Shown piece by piece: positions 41,640 through 53,954 of a stretch of 64,000 nt of DNA. The translations under genes were made by a program, and so were the position numbers. Numbering within the stretch: position 1 is the first letter of the stretch; every line of letters begins with the position of its first letter. The DNA lies in contig OX442314.1 of NCBI GenBank assembly GCA_949358305.1, forward strand, positions 31,173,118-31,237,117. The letters run 5' to 3'. Source of the DNA: Strigamia acuminata (Eukaryota; Arthropoda; Chilopoda; Geophilomorpha; Linotaeniidae). Below the pieces are notes generated by a model. It saw nothing but the letters and a program-made list of their open reading frames with translations, had not been told where the DNA came from and did not search any database.

Positions 41640-42903
41640 CGGCATATTTGGTTTGCGGCTCCCGACAGACTTCGACACAGACGGCGAAATAGACACAAAA
41701 ACTACACCAAAACCAATCAAAACTGCAAAAACATTGGCAACCAAACAACCGAGCAAGCAAAGCAGATTCCCGACTACTACCGTCGGGTTATCCGAGGCTA
41801 CGAAACCGAAAAACCAAAAGACGAAACCGTTTGCCGAGCACGAGCGCGACAACACGCGAGACAACACGATCGGGCGACTGCAGCACAGCGAATCGGTTTT
41901 GATTCTCAGCACGACGCCGTACCCTCGAATCCGTCCGAATTGGCACCGACGGAACCAAACTCGACCCACCACCGTGATAACCAACACGCAAATATCGGCC
42001 CTGGACGAAATGGTCATGAAATACCTAACGTCGACCACCCGCGCGTCCAAACTGACCGACGATTTTGACGCTTTCATTCTGACCGATCCGTTCGACACGA
42101 ACAAAATCAAAACGAGCACCGCGGAGCCCAAAATGGACCCTGAGATCATCCCCGGTTACTTCACCGACGTTACCACGAAAGCGGAAAGCGTCACGCGACC
42201 CTCCAAAGTGACCACCATTTTGACCAGCGGTCAGTTTCCGGTCATAGAAAAAGTGAACAACTTCAAATCGTCGCAAGCCGTTGGCGGGAATAACCTCGGG
42301 TTCCACCTACCGCCCAGTTTTTGGCCCACTCGGTACGCGCTGACCACAACGCCGACGTTGCAAGCGCCGAAACGACAACGGTTGTTGTTTTCGTCCAAGA
42401 GGAGACTCTCCGGTCAACATCGGCAGTCGCGGCGGTCCACGTACGATTACGGGTCGGTCACTTCGCCGAGTTTGATCGAGGACGACGTCACGGACACGTT
42501 GGTCAAGTTCGGGGTCCGTCTCGCGCGGTCGAAACGCGAGGAGAAGTCGCCGGCGGTTGTCAATCCGTTCCCGGAACACGTTGCGACGTACCAGCATCCG
42601 TTTTTCGGCCACGTCGGCGTGTTGTTCAATAAGACGTCGGGGACGTTGCAGATGGAGTACGGGTTTTACGGGAAGGCGCATCTGTTGCCGTACGTGCAGA
42701 GCAATACGTTTTTGCTGCGATTTTTCAGCGCCGTTTGGTACGTGTCGGAAAGCGACGACAGCAGACGGCTACCGAGGAGTGTTTTCATGGTCCATTTCAA
42801 GGGGGGTTCGTCGGACGGGCGACCGGAACGATTTATTGTGCCTTTCTTCGATCCCCGATTGCCGCCTACGTTCGTTAGGGTTAGGTCTTCGGATAGGAAA
42901 TAG
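41640..42903 (+). CDS. Mucin-like exon ending in a beta-lactamase-like C-terminal domain
   Basis: Open from a plausible acceptor (CCACCACAG at 41639) to TAG at 42901-42903, about 420 codons, with no ATG near the start, so it is an internal/terminal exon. The first 250 residues are Thr/Lys/Ser-rich. A furin-like R-S-K-R-E-E follows. The last 125 residues form a compact region (T-Y-Q-H-P-F-F-G-H-V-G-V-L-F-N, L-Q-M-E-Y-G, S-N-T-F-L-L-R-F) resembling the beta-barrel domain (DUF3471-like) at the end of animal serine beta-lactamase-like proteins. The catalytic domain with S-x-x-K is not in this window. Codons are GC-rich compared with flanking DNA. AATAAA occurs near 43050. Confidence 0.6.
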
Positions 42904-43127
42904 AAGTTGGAGTGTTTGAGTATAATTATAGCGTTTTCTTGCTTTCTTTTTCACTACATTTTAATTGTTTTATTACTGTTACGATGGGAAAAAAGGAGCT
43001 TAATAATTGCCAAAAAACATTTTTTTTTTTACTCATTAATTTGAAATGTAAATAAAATAAAATAATTCTCTGATGTTTTTCTTTTTTTTGATGTAGAATT
43101 ACGATCAAGCAGTCCCGCACTTTGGGT

Positions 43128-46016
43128 TTAATTAAAATGTGGTTGGTCGACTCTGTTTTGGAGTGTGAGTTTGACTGACGATGGTTGCAATAAACCCTGT
43201 CCGCCGGTAATGAACCGTAGTGGAAACTGAAATAATAATCCGAGTTTATGATATTTTAATGTGGGAAACTCGAATAATATTTCTTTGCAAACCTGAGTTT
43301 CTGCACACGTTTGAAAGCGATAATTATACAACATGTGTGCCATGACGAGCTTAGCCTCCAATAAAGCAAATCTCATGGCAATGCAGTTTCTGGGCCCAGC
43401 TCCGAATGGGAGATATGTAAAGGGATTGCGATTTGCTTTGTTTTCTGGAGAAAACCTAGTTCAAACCAAAACAGAACAAGAAAACACGCATTACAAAGAC
43501 ATATACTCACTTCTATCTTATGAAAATACCTTTCAGGATCAAATGTTTGCGGATTGGGATAAAATTCTGGATTGTGATGGATGGCGTAAATAGGAAAACC
43601 AATCAACACGTCTTTCTTGATTGTGATGCCATTCAAGTTGTATTCATCTTCCACACATTGTCGCTCAGTACTAAAATTCAAGATATATTGTGAGTGGCGG
43701 TAGGCGTTTGGACACCATTCATGATTAAGAACAACACAGAGAACACACAGTTTGGGATTATTATATCCGGTGTTGGCCGGTTGGTTACAATATTTTACTA
43801 CGTTTAGAATATTCAAATATCTATTACTGAACAGCTGGAGGATATTTTCTCAACGTTTCTGACATAACCATGTCCAAAAATTGCATTGACGACACAACAT
43901 CATATGTAAGTTTCCCCTGTAAAAATGCACACACTTACAAGTGTGAGTTAGCCATACACGCAGAAAACCTTTTCTTTATTCAGACATTACTTTGCAATCT
44001 GCCATTACATCATCAACTTCTTTGATTAGTTTTTCTTGAATGTCTTGGTTTGAGGCAAGTTCATAGGCAAGAAAAGAGAGTGTGTTTGCTGTTGTTTCAT
44101 GCCCAGCTAGTATAAATAGCACTGCTTGGGCTATTATAATCTGTCTTGTTAGTGCTGAAATGTTGAAAAAAAAGTTGTTATGATGGAAAGAAAATGTCAG
44201 TTAAAAATGATTACTTTTTTTAGTCCCTGTTTCTGTTTGTTGGTTATCGTTTTCTTCAGTTATGTTGGTTTCATCACTTGGTACTTCGGCTTCTAGCATG
44301 ATTTGCAGAAAATCCCTTCTTGTGAACTAGTTAAAATTATATAACAATAAATATTTCTGAAAATTTAATAGTGAATTTATTTTACGTCTTTATTTTTCAG
44401 TCTCATGTCAATTGCCTGACCCGCAATTTTTTCAAAGTATTTGAACGGACTCATTAGTATGTATTTTGGTAGGTACTGTATTATGAATGGGAATAAGACT
44501 GAAATGTGTACACAAAACTTAGCAGTTATTATTAAGACAATATTGAAGATTTTAATTATACTTACACATAAAATACACGACTTTGACGTTTGTCCGAAAC
44601 GCTTTTCGTGCTTGAGAAACAAATTCACTTTCTTGGTCTTTAATGCAGTCACTTTTCATTCCAAATGCACAACTTGCAATCACGTCCAGTGTCAATACAG
44701 TAAATTTTCTGCAAAAACATCACGAAATTTATTTTAGACTCTTGACAAATTTCGTATTTTATTATGAAACCTACTTAGTTAATTCTATTGGTTCCCCATC
44801 ATCTGCTTTTTCTTTTAAAGACTTGACTGAATGTTCGATACATTCTTCTATGAGATGTACCATCTGCAATATACATTTAATATTGTTTACATCCAGAACC
44901 ACATAGATTATTATTAGTTATTAATATAGAAAAAAATTAATTTCTTTAATTTTAGCAGCAACAAATGTTATTAGAGAATCATCTGCACATTTTTTAGTTG
45001 AAGAACATCACCGTTACCTGCTTCAACTTCCCTGACGTATACGTAGGAGTAAGTGTATTTCGGACCATTTTCCATTTTTCGCCAGTCAGTCCTGTTAACA
45101 TATTTGATATGATGTTGTTCTTATCCCTATTTGGGAAGTTTCTTCGGTTTTGAAAGGCGTTAAAATCTTTTACCAACACCTGCCTCATTAAGTCAGGTTC
45201 AGATAAGTACAGTATCGGTGCAGTTCCAACAAAACCTCTGAAAATAATCCATCATCTTAGTGAGAGTTAATGGACGCCATTATGTTTCAAAAATACGTAA
45301 ATTCTACACATAACTCACCCATGCACGTGTCCAAATTTCTTCATAGCATCCATCTCTTGGTCTTGAAAAGACTTAAATAAAATATCAAACATTTTTACAA
45401 TTTGGATAAGTTATGACCAAAGAATTGAGAGAAGTACGAGAAAAGCGTTGGCAGACATCGACAACGAGTGCTTTTCGAACTTACATGTATCCAAATTGGT
45501 TTGAGTGTTCCAATAATCAAACGCGGTTTCTCTCCAGCAACACCTTGTTTTTTCCAATAGTCGAAAGTCCTGGTTGAATATCTGAAACAATTTTCAGAGG
45601 TGAAGGAAGATGCACTTTCCTGCTACACAAGCAACTACGCTGCCGTCCCAGCAGGCTATCAACAAATGACGTCATTCTTTATCCTCTGACGCTTTTGTTT
45701 GTAGGGAAAAACAACGAGAATATACGTAAAATATGACTAGCCCTCTAATTGTTATCACTGAAGATAAGGCAACAACATTCGTGACTTCAAATCCAAGGTC
45801 ATCTTTAATGACACTATAATACTTCTTCTCCTGTTTACATTTTCACTTATTCAGCCTACTTACCCTACTTACAATAAATTGCACGTAATTAGATTATGCA
45901 ATCGCATTTTCCCTCAGAATGTGTCAAAATACTTACAAATACCAAGCTGACAGCAATCCAATGACAGCAAGCGGCCAGTATTGACACAAATTCAACATAA
46001 ACATACACAGGTCCAT
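43128..46016 (-). CDS. Cytochrome P450, CYP3 clan (gene A), 542 aa
   Basis: Twelve GT-AG exons, all in phase: 46016-45937, 45581-45485, 45371-45319, 45237-45018, 44863-44775, 44708-44566, 44498-44386, 44326-44215, 44154-43991, 43916-43828, 43670-43530, 43455-43128 (1,629 nt with stop). Exon 1 encodes the N-terminal membrane anchor (W-P-L-A-V-I-G-L-L-S-A-W). [10 protein letters not shown] is the hinge, [11 protein letters not shown] the helix C motif, A-G-H-E-T-T the I-helix oxygen site and E-T-L-R the K-helix ExxR. The heme loop is [10 protein letters not shown], with Ala where Gly is usual. It looks functional: an ER monooxygenase of the xenobiotic or endogenous-lipid kind. The family number cannot be assigned by eye. 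Confidence 0.92.
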
Positions 46017-46089
46017 TGTGGTTGGTAAATGAAATGGCCCAGTTTGATTTAACCGTGATGATCGGGCCAAGAGCGTTCTTCTGTGCGGT

Positions 46090-46127
46090 CGGAAACAACT
46101 GATTAGAAACCTCAGCGTGACCTCCTC
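46090..46127 (-). promoter_or_regulatory. Conserved upstream block of P450 gene A
   Basis: AACTGATTAGAAACCTCAG lies about 80-110 bp upstream of the ATG. Closely similar blocks lie at the same distance above genes B and C. It is probably core promoter or 5'-UTR sequence retained by duplication. Function is inferred from conservation only. Confidence 0.35.
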
Positions 46128-46564
46128 ACCAGTGTGGCATTTCCCAGAGCGGTTGCTCGCAAGGGGGTGTGGAAGTTGCGATGCAATGATTAAAAAACTT
46201 TTTATTACATTTGTATTTATATTTTTATATTTTATTATTAATTATCCCACATGAAATGTGTTTTTATTACTTTTCTGTTGGAAATAAATCTTCGACAGAA
46301 TGAGTAGCAAAACTTTTTTGAAACTTTCTTGAAATTACATTTGTGCAAATATATTTGTGCACAGAGCAATTATTGCAGAATATATTTGTGGATAGGTGAT
46401 TTGTGCACGAACTTGCATGTTTTCCTGCGGAATTATTTTGGCGTGCATAAATCGTGCACGATTATACATTGGTTTTTATCTACATCAAAAGAAGACGAAA
46501 ATGTAAAATAAGAATTGACATTTTGTGTCTTTTTTCGGCGTCTAAACAGTCCTGCACTTTCAGT

Positions 46565-49474
46565 TTAATGAAAATGTGGTTGGTCCACTCTGTTTTGAAG
46601 TGTGAGTTTGACCGACTCTGGTTGCAAAATAATTTGTCCAGCATGGAACCGTAATGGAAACTGAAATAAATCATGTTTATAATTCTTGAATGTGGAAAAC
46701 TCGAACATTTCTTTGCCAACCTGAGTTTCTGCACACGTTTGAAAGCGATAATTATACAACAAGTGTGCAATGACAAGCTTAGCCTCCAATAAAGCAAATT
46801 TCATGGCAATGCAGTTTCTGGGCCCAGCTCCGAATGGGAGATACGTAAAGGGATGGCGATTTGCTTTGTTTTCGGGAGAAAACCTAGTTCAAACAAAAAT
46901 AGCACAAAAAAAACACGTATTACAAAGATATACTCACTTCTATCTCATGAATATACCTTTCAGGATCAAATGTTTCTGGATTGGGATAAAATTCTGGATT
47001 GTGATGGATGGCGTAAATAGGCAAACCAATCAACACGCCTTTCTTGATCCTGATGCCATTCAAGTTGTATTCATCTTCCACACATACTCGATCAGTTCTA
47101 AAATTAAAAATGTATTACAGACATTTTGTACTACTTTTAGATGATTCAAATATCTGTTACTGAATAGCTGGAGGGTATTTTCTCAACGTTTCTGACACTA
47201 CCAAGTCCAAAAATTGCATCGACGACACAACTTCATATGTAAGTTTGCCCTACAAGTGTGAGTTAGTCACGCGTGCAGAAATTCTTTCCTTTAATCAGAC
47301 ATTACTTTGCAATCTGCCATTACATCATCAACTTCTTTGATTAGTTTTTCTTGAATGTCTTGGTTTGAGGCAAGCTCGTAAGCAAGAAAAGAGAGTGTGG
47401 TTGCTGATGTTTCATGCCCAACTAGTATGAATAACACTGTTTGGGCTATTATAATCTGTCTTGTTAGTGCTGAAATGTTGAAAAAAAAGTTGTTATCCTG
47501 AAAAGAATGTCGGTCAAAAATGATTACTTTTTTTAGTCCCTGTTTCTGTTTGTTGGTTATCGTTTTCTTCAGTTATGTTTGTTTCATCACTTGGTACTTC
47601 GGCTTCTAGCATGATTTGCAGAAAATCCCTTCTTGTGAACTAGTTAAAATTATATAACAATTTATATATTTCTGAAAATTTAATAGTGATTTTATTTTAC
47701 GTCTTTATTTTTCAGTCTCATGTCAATTGCTTGACCCGCAATTTTTTCAAAGTATTTGAACGGCCCCATTAGTAAGAATTCAGGTAAGAACTGTATTTGG
47801 AATGGGAATAAGACTGAAATGTGTAGACAAAACCTAGCAGTTATTAAATTAAGATAATATTGTAGATTTTAATTATATACTCACACAGTAAATACATGGC
47901 TTTAGGATTTGCCTGAAAAGCTTTTCGTGCTTGAGAAACAAATTCACTCTCTTGGTCGTTAATGCAGTCACTTTTCATTCCAAACGCACAACTTGCAATC
48001 ACATTCAGTGTCAACACAGCAAATCTTCTGTAAAAATGTCACGAAATTGACAAATTTGTCGTCTTTTGTTATGAAACCTACTTTGTAAATTCTATTGGTT
48101 CCCCAGTATCTGCTTTCTCTTTTAAAGAGTTGACTGAATGTTGGATACATTCTTCTATGAGGTGTACCATCTACAATATACATTTAATATTGTTTGCATC
48201 CAGAACCACATTAGCTATTATTAGTTATTATAGAAAAAAATTAATTTCTTTAATTTTAGCAGCAACAAGTGTTATTAGAGAATCATCTGCACATTTTTTA
48301 GTTGAATAACATCATTGGATGATATAAAAATTACCTGCTTCAACTTCCCCGATGTAAATGTATGTGTAAGTGTATTTCGGACCATTTTCCATTTCTCGCC
48401 CGTCAGTCCTGTTAATATATTTGCTAGTACGTTGTTTTTATTCCTAATTGGAAAGTTTCTTCGATTTTGAAAGGCGTGGAAATCTTTTACCAACACCTGC
48501 CTCAATAAGTCAGGTTCAGATAAGTACAGTATTGGTGCAGTTCCAACAAAACCTCTGAAAATAATCCATCATCTTAGCGATAGTAAATCGACGCCATTAT
48601 GGTTCTAAAATACGTAAATTCTACACATAACCTACCCATGCACGTGGCCAAATTTCTTCATAGCATCCATATCTTGGTCTTGAAAAGACTGAAATTAAAC
48701 ATGAAACATTTTTACAATTGGCAGACATCGACAAAGCCTGAATAACACAATCCAGTTAAAACGAGTGCTTTACAAACTTACATGTATCCAAATTGGTTTG
48801 AGTGTTCCAATAATCAAACGCGGTTTCTCTCCTGCAACGCCTTGTTTTCTCCAATAGTCGAAAGTCCTGGTTGAATATCTGAAACAATTTTTAGAGCTTT
48901 TAGCAAAAATAATCTTTGCAACAATAACAGTGACAATGAACTTAGAAGTAAATACAAGTCGAGGGAATAAATGATCACACTGCTTGTAGCATGATACGAA
49001 TCGTTGGAGATGAGGAAGACATTACTACAGATGCTAAACACACTTGCCGGAAGTGCTGAAGGAAGATGCACTTTCCTGATACATAAGCAGCTGCACAGCG
49101 ATCCCAGCAGACTATCAACAAGTGACGTCATTCTTTAACCTCCGAGGCTTTTATTTGTTTGGAAAAACAATGAGAATGTTTGCAAAATAGCTCTGAAGAT
49201 AACATTCGTCGCTTAAGCTAAAGCCAGACAAACTAAAGTTAATTATCGACATCAACTTTCGTTGCTTATAGTAGGTCACTTTGAATTCAAACTATCTTTA
49301 GTGCCACTATTAAATACCTCATCTCCTCTTTGCTTGTTAGATTATACATTTATCTCCCTCAGAGAAAAGGTTAAAATGTGTAAAAAATACTTACAAATAC
49401 CATGCCGATAGCAAACCAATGATGGCTAACAACCAGTATTGATACAAATTAAATAAAAAACCAGAAGGATCCAT
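46565..49474 (-). CDS. Cytochrome P450, CYP3 clan (gene B), 539 aa
   Basis: Tandem paralogue of gene A with the same 12 exons: 49474-49395, 48878-48782, 48688-48636, 48554-48335, 48170-48082, 48027-47885, 47813-47701, 47639-47528, 47469-47306, 47249-47161, 47097-46957, 46883-46565 (1,620 nt with stop). No stop or frameshift. The ExxR (E-T-L-R) and heme Cys (P-R-N-C-I-A) are kept. The I-helix reads V-G-H-E-T-S where A and C have A-G-H-E-T-T, so Val replaces the small residue opposite the heme iron, which may alter oxygen activation or substrate range. Intron sequences are still alignable with gene A, so the duplication is recent. Confidence 0.92.
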
Positions 49475-49537
49475 TGTGGTTGGTGAATGTTTGCTTTGAA
49501 CGTGATCGCAACAAGAGCTTTCTTCCGTGTGGTCTGA

Positions 49538-49566
49538 AGAAGCTGATTAGAAATCTCAGAGTAATC
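49538..49566 (-). promoter_or_regulatory. Conserved upstream block of P450 gene B
   Basis: AGCTGATTAGAAATCTCAG, the counterpart of the block above gene A. Confidence 0.35.
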
Positions 49567-49906
49567 TTACAAATGTGGCACGCATTTCCCGGAGCAGGGG
49601 GTGTGCAAGTTGCAATACAATGCCGGTAATTGAAAAACATTTTGCTCATATTTATATTTAGATTTTTATATTTTATATTTTATTATTTATATGTAATGAT
49701 TTTTTTTCTTCTCCAAATAAATAGATTGCCATGCAGAACACTTTATTTAATTATGGTTAATATATTCACAACTTTCTATAATTTAACATGGCCTTCAGAG
49801 TTTAATTAAAATGTGGTTGGTCGACTCTCTTTTGAAGTGTGAGTTTGACCGACTGTGGCTGCAACAAACCTTGTCCAGCATTAAACAGTAATGGAAACTG
49901 GAATAA

Positions 49907-52900
49907 TTAATGTTTAATTATTTTCTTTAACGTGGGAAACTCGAATATTTCTTTGCAAACCTGAGTTTCTGCACACGTTTGAAAGCGATAATTATATAAC
50001 ATGAGTGCCATGACGAGCTTGGCCTCCAGTAAAGCAAATCTCATGGCAATGCAGTTTCTGGGCCCAGCCCCGAATGGGAGGTACGTAAAAGGATTGCGAT
50101 TTGCTTTGTTTTCTGCAGAAAACCTGTTCTGAAGCAAAATAACACAAGAAAACACATTTTATTAAAGACTTTTATTTTACGAATATACCTTTCAGGATCA
50201 AATGTTTGAGGGTTGGGATAAAATTCTGGATTGTGATGGATGGCGTAAATAGGGATTCCAACCGCCATGCCTTTTTTCATCGTGATGCCATTCAAGTTGT
50301 ATTCATCTTCCACACATTTTCGATCAGTACTAAAATTCAAGATATGTTTTACTACGTTTAAATGATTCAAATATCTGTTACCGAACAGCTGGTGGGTATT
50401 TTCTTAACGTTTCTGACACAGCCATGTCCAAAAATTGCATTGCTGACACAGCTTCGTAAGTAAGTTTGCCCTGAAACAAATCCACAGTGTTAGATACAGA
50501 AATACTTTGCAGTGATCAGACATTACCTTGCAATCTGCCATTACATCATCCACTTCTTTGATTAGTTTTTCTTGAATGTCTTGGTTGGAGGCAAGCTCGT
50601 AAGTAAGAAAGGTTAACGTGTTTGCTGTTGTTTCATGCCCTGCTAGTATGAATAACACTGTTTGGGCTATGACAATATCTCGTGTTAGCGCTGAAATGTC
50701 GAAAAAGAAATTATGTTGGAAACAGATCAAAATATCATTAAAACAAATAATGAAATCACTTTTTTTGGTCCCTGTTTGTTGATTTTCATTTTTTTCACTT
50801 TTGTTGCTTTCTTCGCTCGGTATTTCAGCTTCGAGCATAATTTGCAGAAAATCCCTTCTTGTAAACTAGTTGAAACAAACTTTTTAATCAATATATTTTG
50901 AAAACAATCCCAATTTCATTTTACGTCTTTATTTTTAAGTCTCATATCGATCGCTTGACCCGCAATTTTCTGAAAATAGTCGAACGGATTTGGTATCCAG
51001 GATTTTGGAATCAACTTTAACAACTTAAACAGTATTGGCAACGTGACTGAAACATGAAAAACAGTCATTTAACACCTAAAAAACCAAATCAAGGTTTCTG
51101 TCGTCTTACGTATGTAATACAAAACTTTTGGATTTGCCTGAAAAACCTTCTGTGCCTGAACAACAAATTCACTCTTTTGGTTTTTAATGCAATCACTTTT
51201 CATTCCAAAAGCACAACTTGCAATCACGTCCAGTGTCAACACGGCAAATGCTCTGCAAATAAATGTCAGACAGTCCACTCAATGGTCCACAGTACACACC
51301 TAGTCATTTCCACTGGTTCTCCATCATCTGCTTTCTCTTTTAAAGAATCTATTGAATTCTGAACACATTCTTCTATAAGGTGAGTCATCTGCAATAATTA
51401 TTGTGAGAATGACACAAAATGACAAAATGTTAACATTGGTTTCACCTGTTTCAGCTTCCCCGATGTGTAAGTTGGAGTTAGTGTATTTCGCACCATTTTC
51501 CACTTTTCACCCGACATTACTGTTAAAAATTGTCCTAAGAATTTGTCTTTATCCATATCCGCAATGATAACTCGATTTGGAAATACGTGAAAATCTTTCA
51601 CCATTATCTGCCTCACCAAGTCAGGTTCAGAAACGAACAGCACCGGCGCACGACCGACAAAACCCCTGCAAATATATAAATTTAAAAATGAAATCCAAAG
51701 GAGGGAAATATCAAAAATCGACACAAAAATCGTTTTCACTGAAGCCATTCATGTTTCAGACATTCTTTTGCCGAACTCCGACAATTCGGATCAAGTGCTA
51801 ACATGGGCAGTAAAAAATCAGCAAATTGTCGCGTCTCAACGGCATCCCACCCGTACGCCTCACTCAGCACTCGACTGAGCCCGAACGATTTAACGTGAGG
51901 AAAGTTCCAAAGTGAACCTTTTTCATTAAAAAACCCTCGAGAAAATCTGTTACCGTACGCCCACGGTTTTGGCACAGCGCCCAACAACTCCACCATCATT
52001 GCCAGATGATTCTCATCGTCCGACAAAAACCGACATTCGAAATCGGGCGAAAATAGATAATCACCAGTCGCCAATTCAAACGCCATGCACGCCGTGCTCC
52101 AAATATCAGCGGCCGTGCCGTAACCAACGTTCAGTATAACTTCGGGAGAACGATAAGGCCGCGTCTGGATAAGACCCGAGAAGTGGTGGTCCACCCAACA
52201 CGCATTTCCAAGATCGGCTAACGTCACTTTCGAATTGTCATTGACATCCACACAAACATTTTCAGGCTTAATATCCGCGTGAATAATGTTGCAAGTCGTG
52301 TGCAAGAAATCTAACGCTTCCAGAACCTGTTTTATGATGCTTTTGACACTGCTCAACGGCATTGCTTTATATCCCGATCGAACGAGCGGTTTTAAGAGAT
52401 TTTCCCCTAAAACGTCGAACACCATGCAAACGTGCACGCTGTTTTCACCGGAAACCAAGAAACGGTCCAGTAAGTGGACGACTTTGCGATTTTCAGGCGA
52501 ATCGTAATATTCGGCGCATTTGAGAAGGTCAATCTCGTCCATCGCTGCTTTCGTGACGATGTGACCATTTCTGAGAAACTTCAGCGCTTTAAATCGCTTC
52601 TCGAGTTGGTCCCAGGACAGCCAGACGGTGGAGAAATTGCCCCGTCCGAGTTTGCGAACAATCTTGTATCTGTTATTGTAGGTTTCATTAATTTTCACCG
52701 GATAGTAACTACCCAGGCAGTCAGAGTCTGGGTCTTCCTGTTCCTCGGCGTCGGTAAAATGAATGTCATCTGTTGGTTCAGGCGTTTCAAAGTGACCCGT
52801 TTCTGTCAAATCGGATGCTGCTTCGTGTTTGTCTTTAGCTTCGATCAATTCTTGCAACCAAACTATTTTTGTCTTCATTTTAATTCTGATTTTAAATCGA

Positions 52901-53876
52901 GAGTAAAACGAATGAATTTGAGATCTTGCTTTGGAGATCCCAGTACTATCTTGCTCAAGAGAAGATGTAATATGATCTAGTATTCTCGTTTGGAGCACTT
53001 ATATATGACTAGAATACGTAACGTTGGATTGACGTACATCAACTGCATATACGGTACGAAACATAAACGTACCATATACATATACATATATGTGACGTGC
53101 CGTATACGTTATGCGGTCGCTGAAATTTTTGGACTGGATTCCATGTAGATCACAAAAAAAAAATTTAATTCAAAATTCGTTTGATTCTGAAGTGGAATTT
53201 GTTAAATAAAAGTATAAAAATATTGTTAATGTTTAAAACTGCAGTAAAAACTGTTGATATTACAATTAAAACAGTTGAAACTGCAGTTAAAACGGTTGAA
53301 ATTGCAGTTAAAACAGTTGAAACGGCAGTTAAAACAGTTACAAATCGTTATAACGAATTTTCCTAGTTTACTTGAATAGCCTTACCCATGCACGTGGCCA
53401 AACTTTTTCATTGCATCCATGTCTTGGTTTTGCATAGGCTAAAACGTAAACATTGAATCATATTGAAACAGTTACTACTTTTAAATGACTGCTTCTTAAA
53501 CTTACATACTTCCAAAGTGGTTTTAATGTTCCAGTCAGGAAACTCGGTTTCTCTCCTGGAACACCTTGTTTCTTCCAATAATCGAATGTCCAGGTTGAAT
53601 ATCTAAAGAATATTGTAGTGGTTTTGCAATATAGATAAAATAAAACCAAAATGGTGACAAAAAATGTTTGATTTTCTATTCATCTGGTACATTTCTAAAT
53701 TTAATTTAATTTAATTTCATCATCATGATTTTGCAATCATGCATGTACAAAAAAAATTAAAACAAAAACTGCTATTAAAAGTATAAAACTACTTACATGT
53801 ACCATACTGATAGCGATCCAATGATAGTAATTAACCAGTATTGGTAAAAATCAAAAATAAACGTGAGAAAATCCAT
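49907..53876 (-). CDS. Cytochrome P450, CYP3 clan (gene C), C-terminus shortened, 506 aa
   Basis: Exons 53876-53797, 53602-53506, 53438-53386, 51665-51446, 51388-51300, 51252-51110, 51046-50925, 50865-50760, 50690-50527, 50470-50382, 50329-50189, 50123-49907 (1,521 nt, in phase). The last exon uses the second of two nearby AGs. A-G-H-E-T-T, E-T-L-R and [10 protein letters not shown] are intact. A TAA at 49907-49909 stops the frame about 34 codons before the point where A and B end. The same frame downstream still encodes the homologous tail, so this is a nonsense mutation removing the last strand region. Intron 3 is 1.7 kb, against 81 bp in A and B, because a whole kinase gene lies inside it. 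Possibly a recent pseudogene. Confidence 0.85.
51736..52878 (-). CDS. SRPK-type serine/threonine kinase, intronless, nested in a P450 intron
   Basis: 380 aa from the first ATG (52878); the frame is open further upstream without an ATG. Kinase motifs: glycine loop G-R-G-N-F-S-T-V (78-85), Lys100 in F-K-A-L-K, Glu114 in D-E-I-D-L-L-K, catalytic H-A-D-I-K-P-E-N (Asp202), magnesium site D-L-G (222-224) in A-D-L-G-N-A-C-W-V-D-H-H-F, then Y-R-S-P-E. D-L-G-N-A-C-W and the closing F-L-L-P-M-L segment are hallmarks of SR-protein kinases, which phosphorylate RS-rich splicing factors. The large spacer normally between the kinase halves is absent. No introns, complete motifs and its own TATA box suggest an expressed retrogene. 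HAD instead of HTD is a mild change. Stop at 51736-51738. Confidence 0.9.
   Translation of the reverse strand: MKTKIVWLQELIEAKDKHEAASDLTETGHFETPEPTDDIHFTDAEEQEDPDSDCLGSYYPVKINETYNNRYKIVRKLGRGNFSTVWLSWDQLEKRFKALKFLRNGHIVTKAAMDEIDLLKCAEYYDSPENRKVVHLLDRFLVSGENSVHVCMVFDVLGENLLKPLVRSGYKAMPLSSVKSIIKQVLEALDFLHTTCNIIHADIKPENVCVDVNDNSKVTLADLGNACWVDHHFSGLIQTRPYRSPEVILNVGYGTAADIWSTACMAFELATGDYLFSPDFECRFLSDDENHLAMMVELLGAVPKPWAYGNRFSRGFFNEKGSLWNFPHVKSFGLSRVLSEAYGWDAVETRQFADFLLPMLALDPNCRSSAKECLKHEWLQ
52998..53005 (-). promoter_or_regulatory. TATA box of the nested kinase
   Basis: TATATAAG on the minus strand, 120 bp upstream of the kinase ATG, placing transcription start near 52970. A stretch with ACGTAC and ACGT repeats lies upstream (53010-53110). 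Confidence 0.5.
53219..53345. repeat. 21-bp tandem repeat in P450 intron 3
   Basis: Five to six degenerate copies of a 21-bp unit around GTTAAAACAGTTGAAACTGC, between the kinase and P450 exon 3. Confidence 0.8.
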
Positions 53877-53954
53877 TTAATAATTTTAAATTTTTGTGCT
53901 TAGTTTGCTTTGCCCTTGATTCCAACAACAATTTCTGTTGTGCATGGTGTTATC

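Noticed and set aside
53797-53876. Possibility that gene C exons 1-3 belong to a separate P450
   Set aside because: Exon lengths, phases and spacing match genes A and B once the kinase insertion in intron 3 is allowed for.
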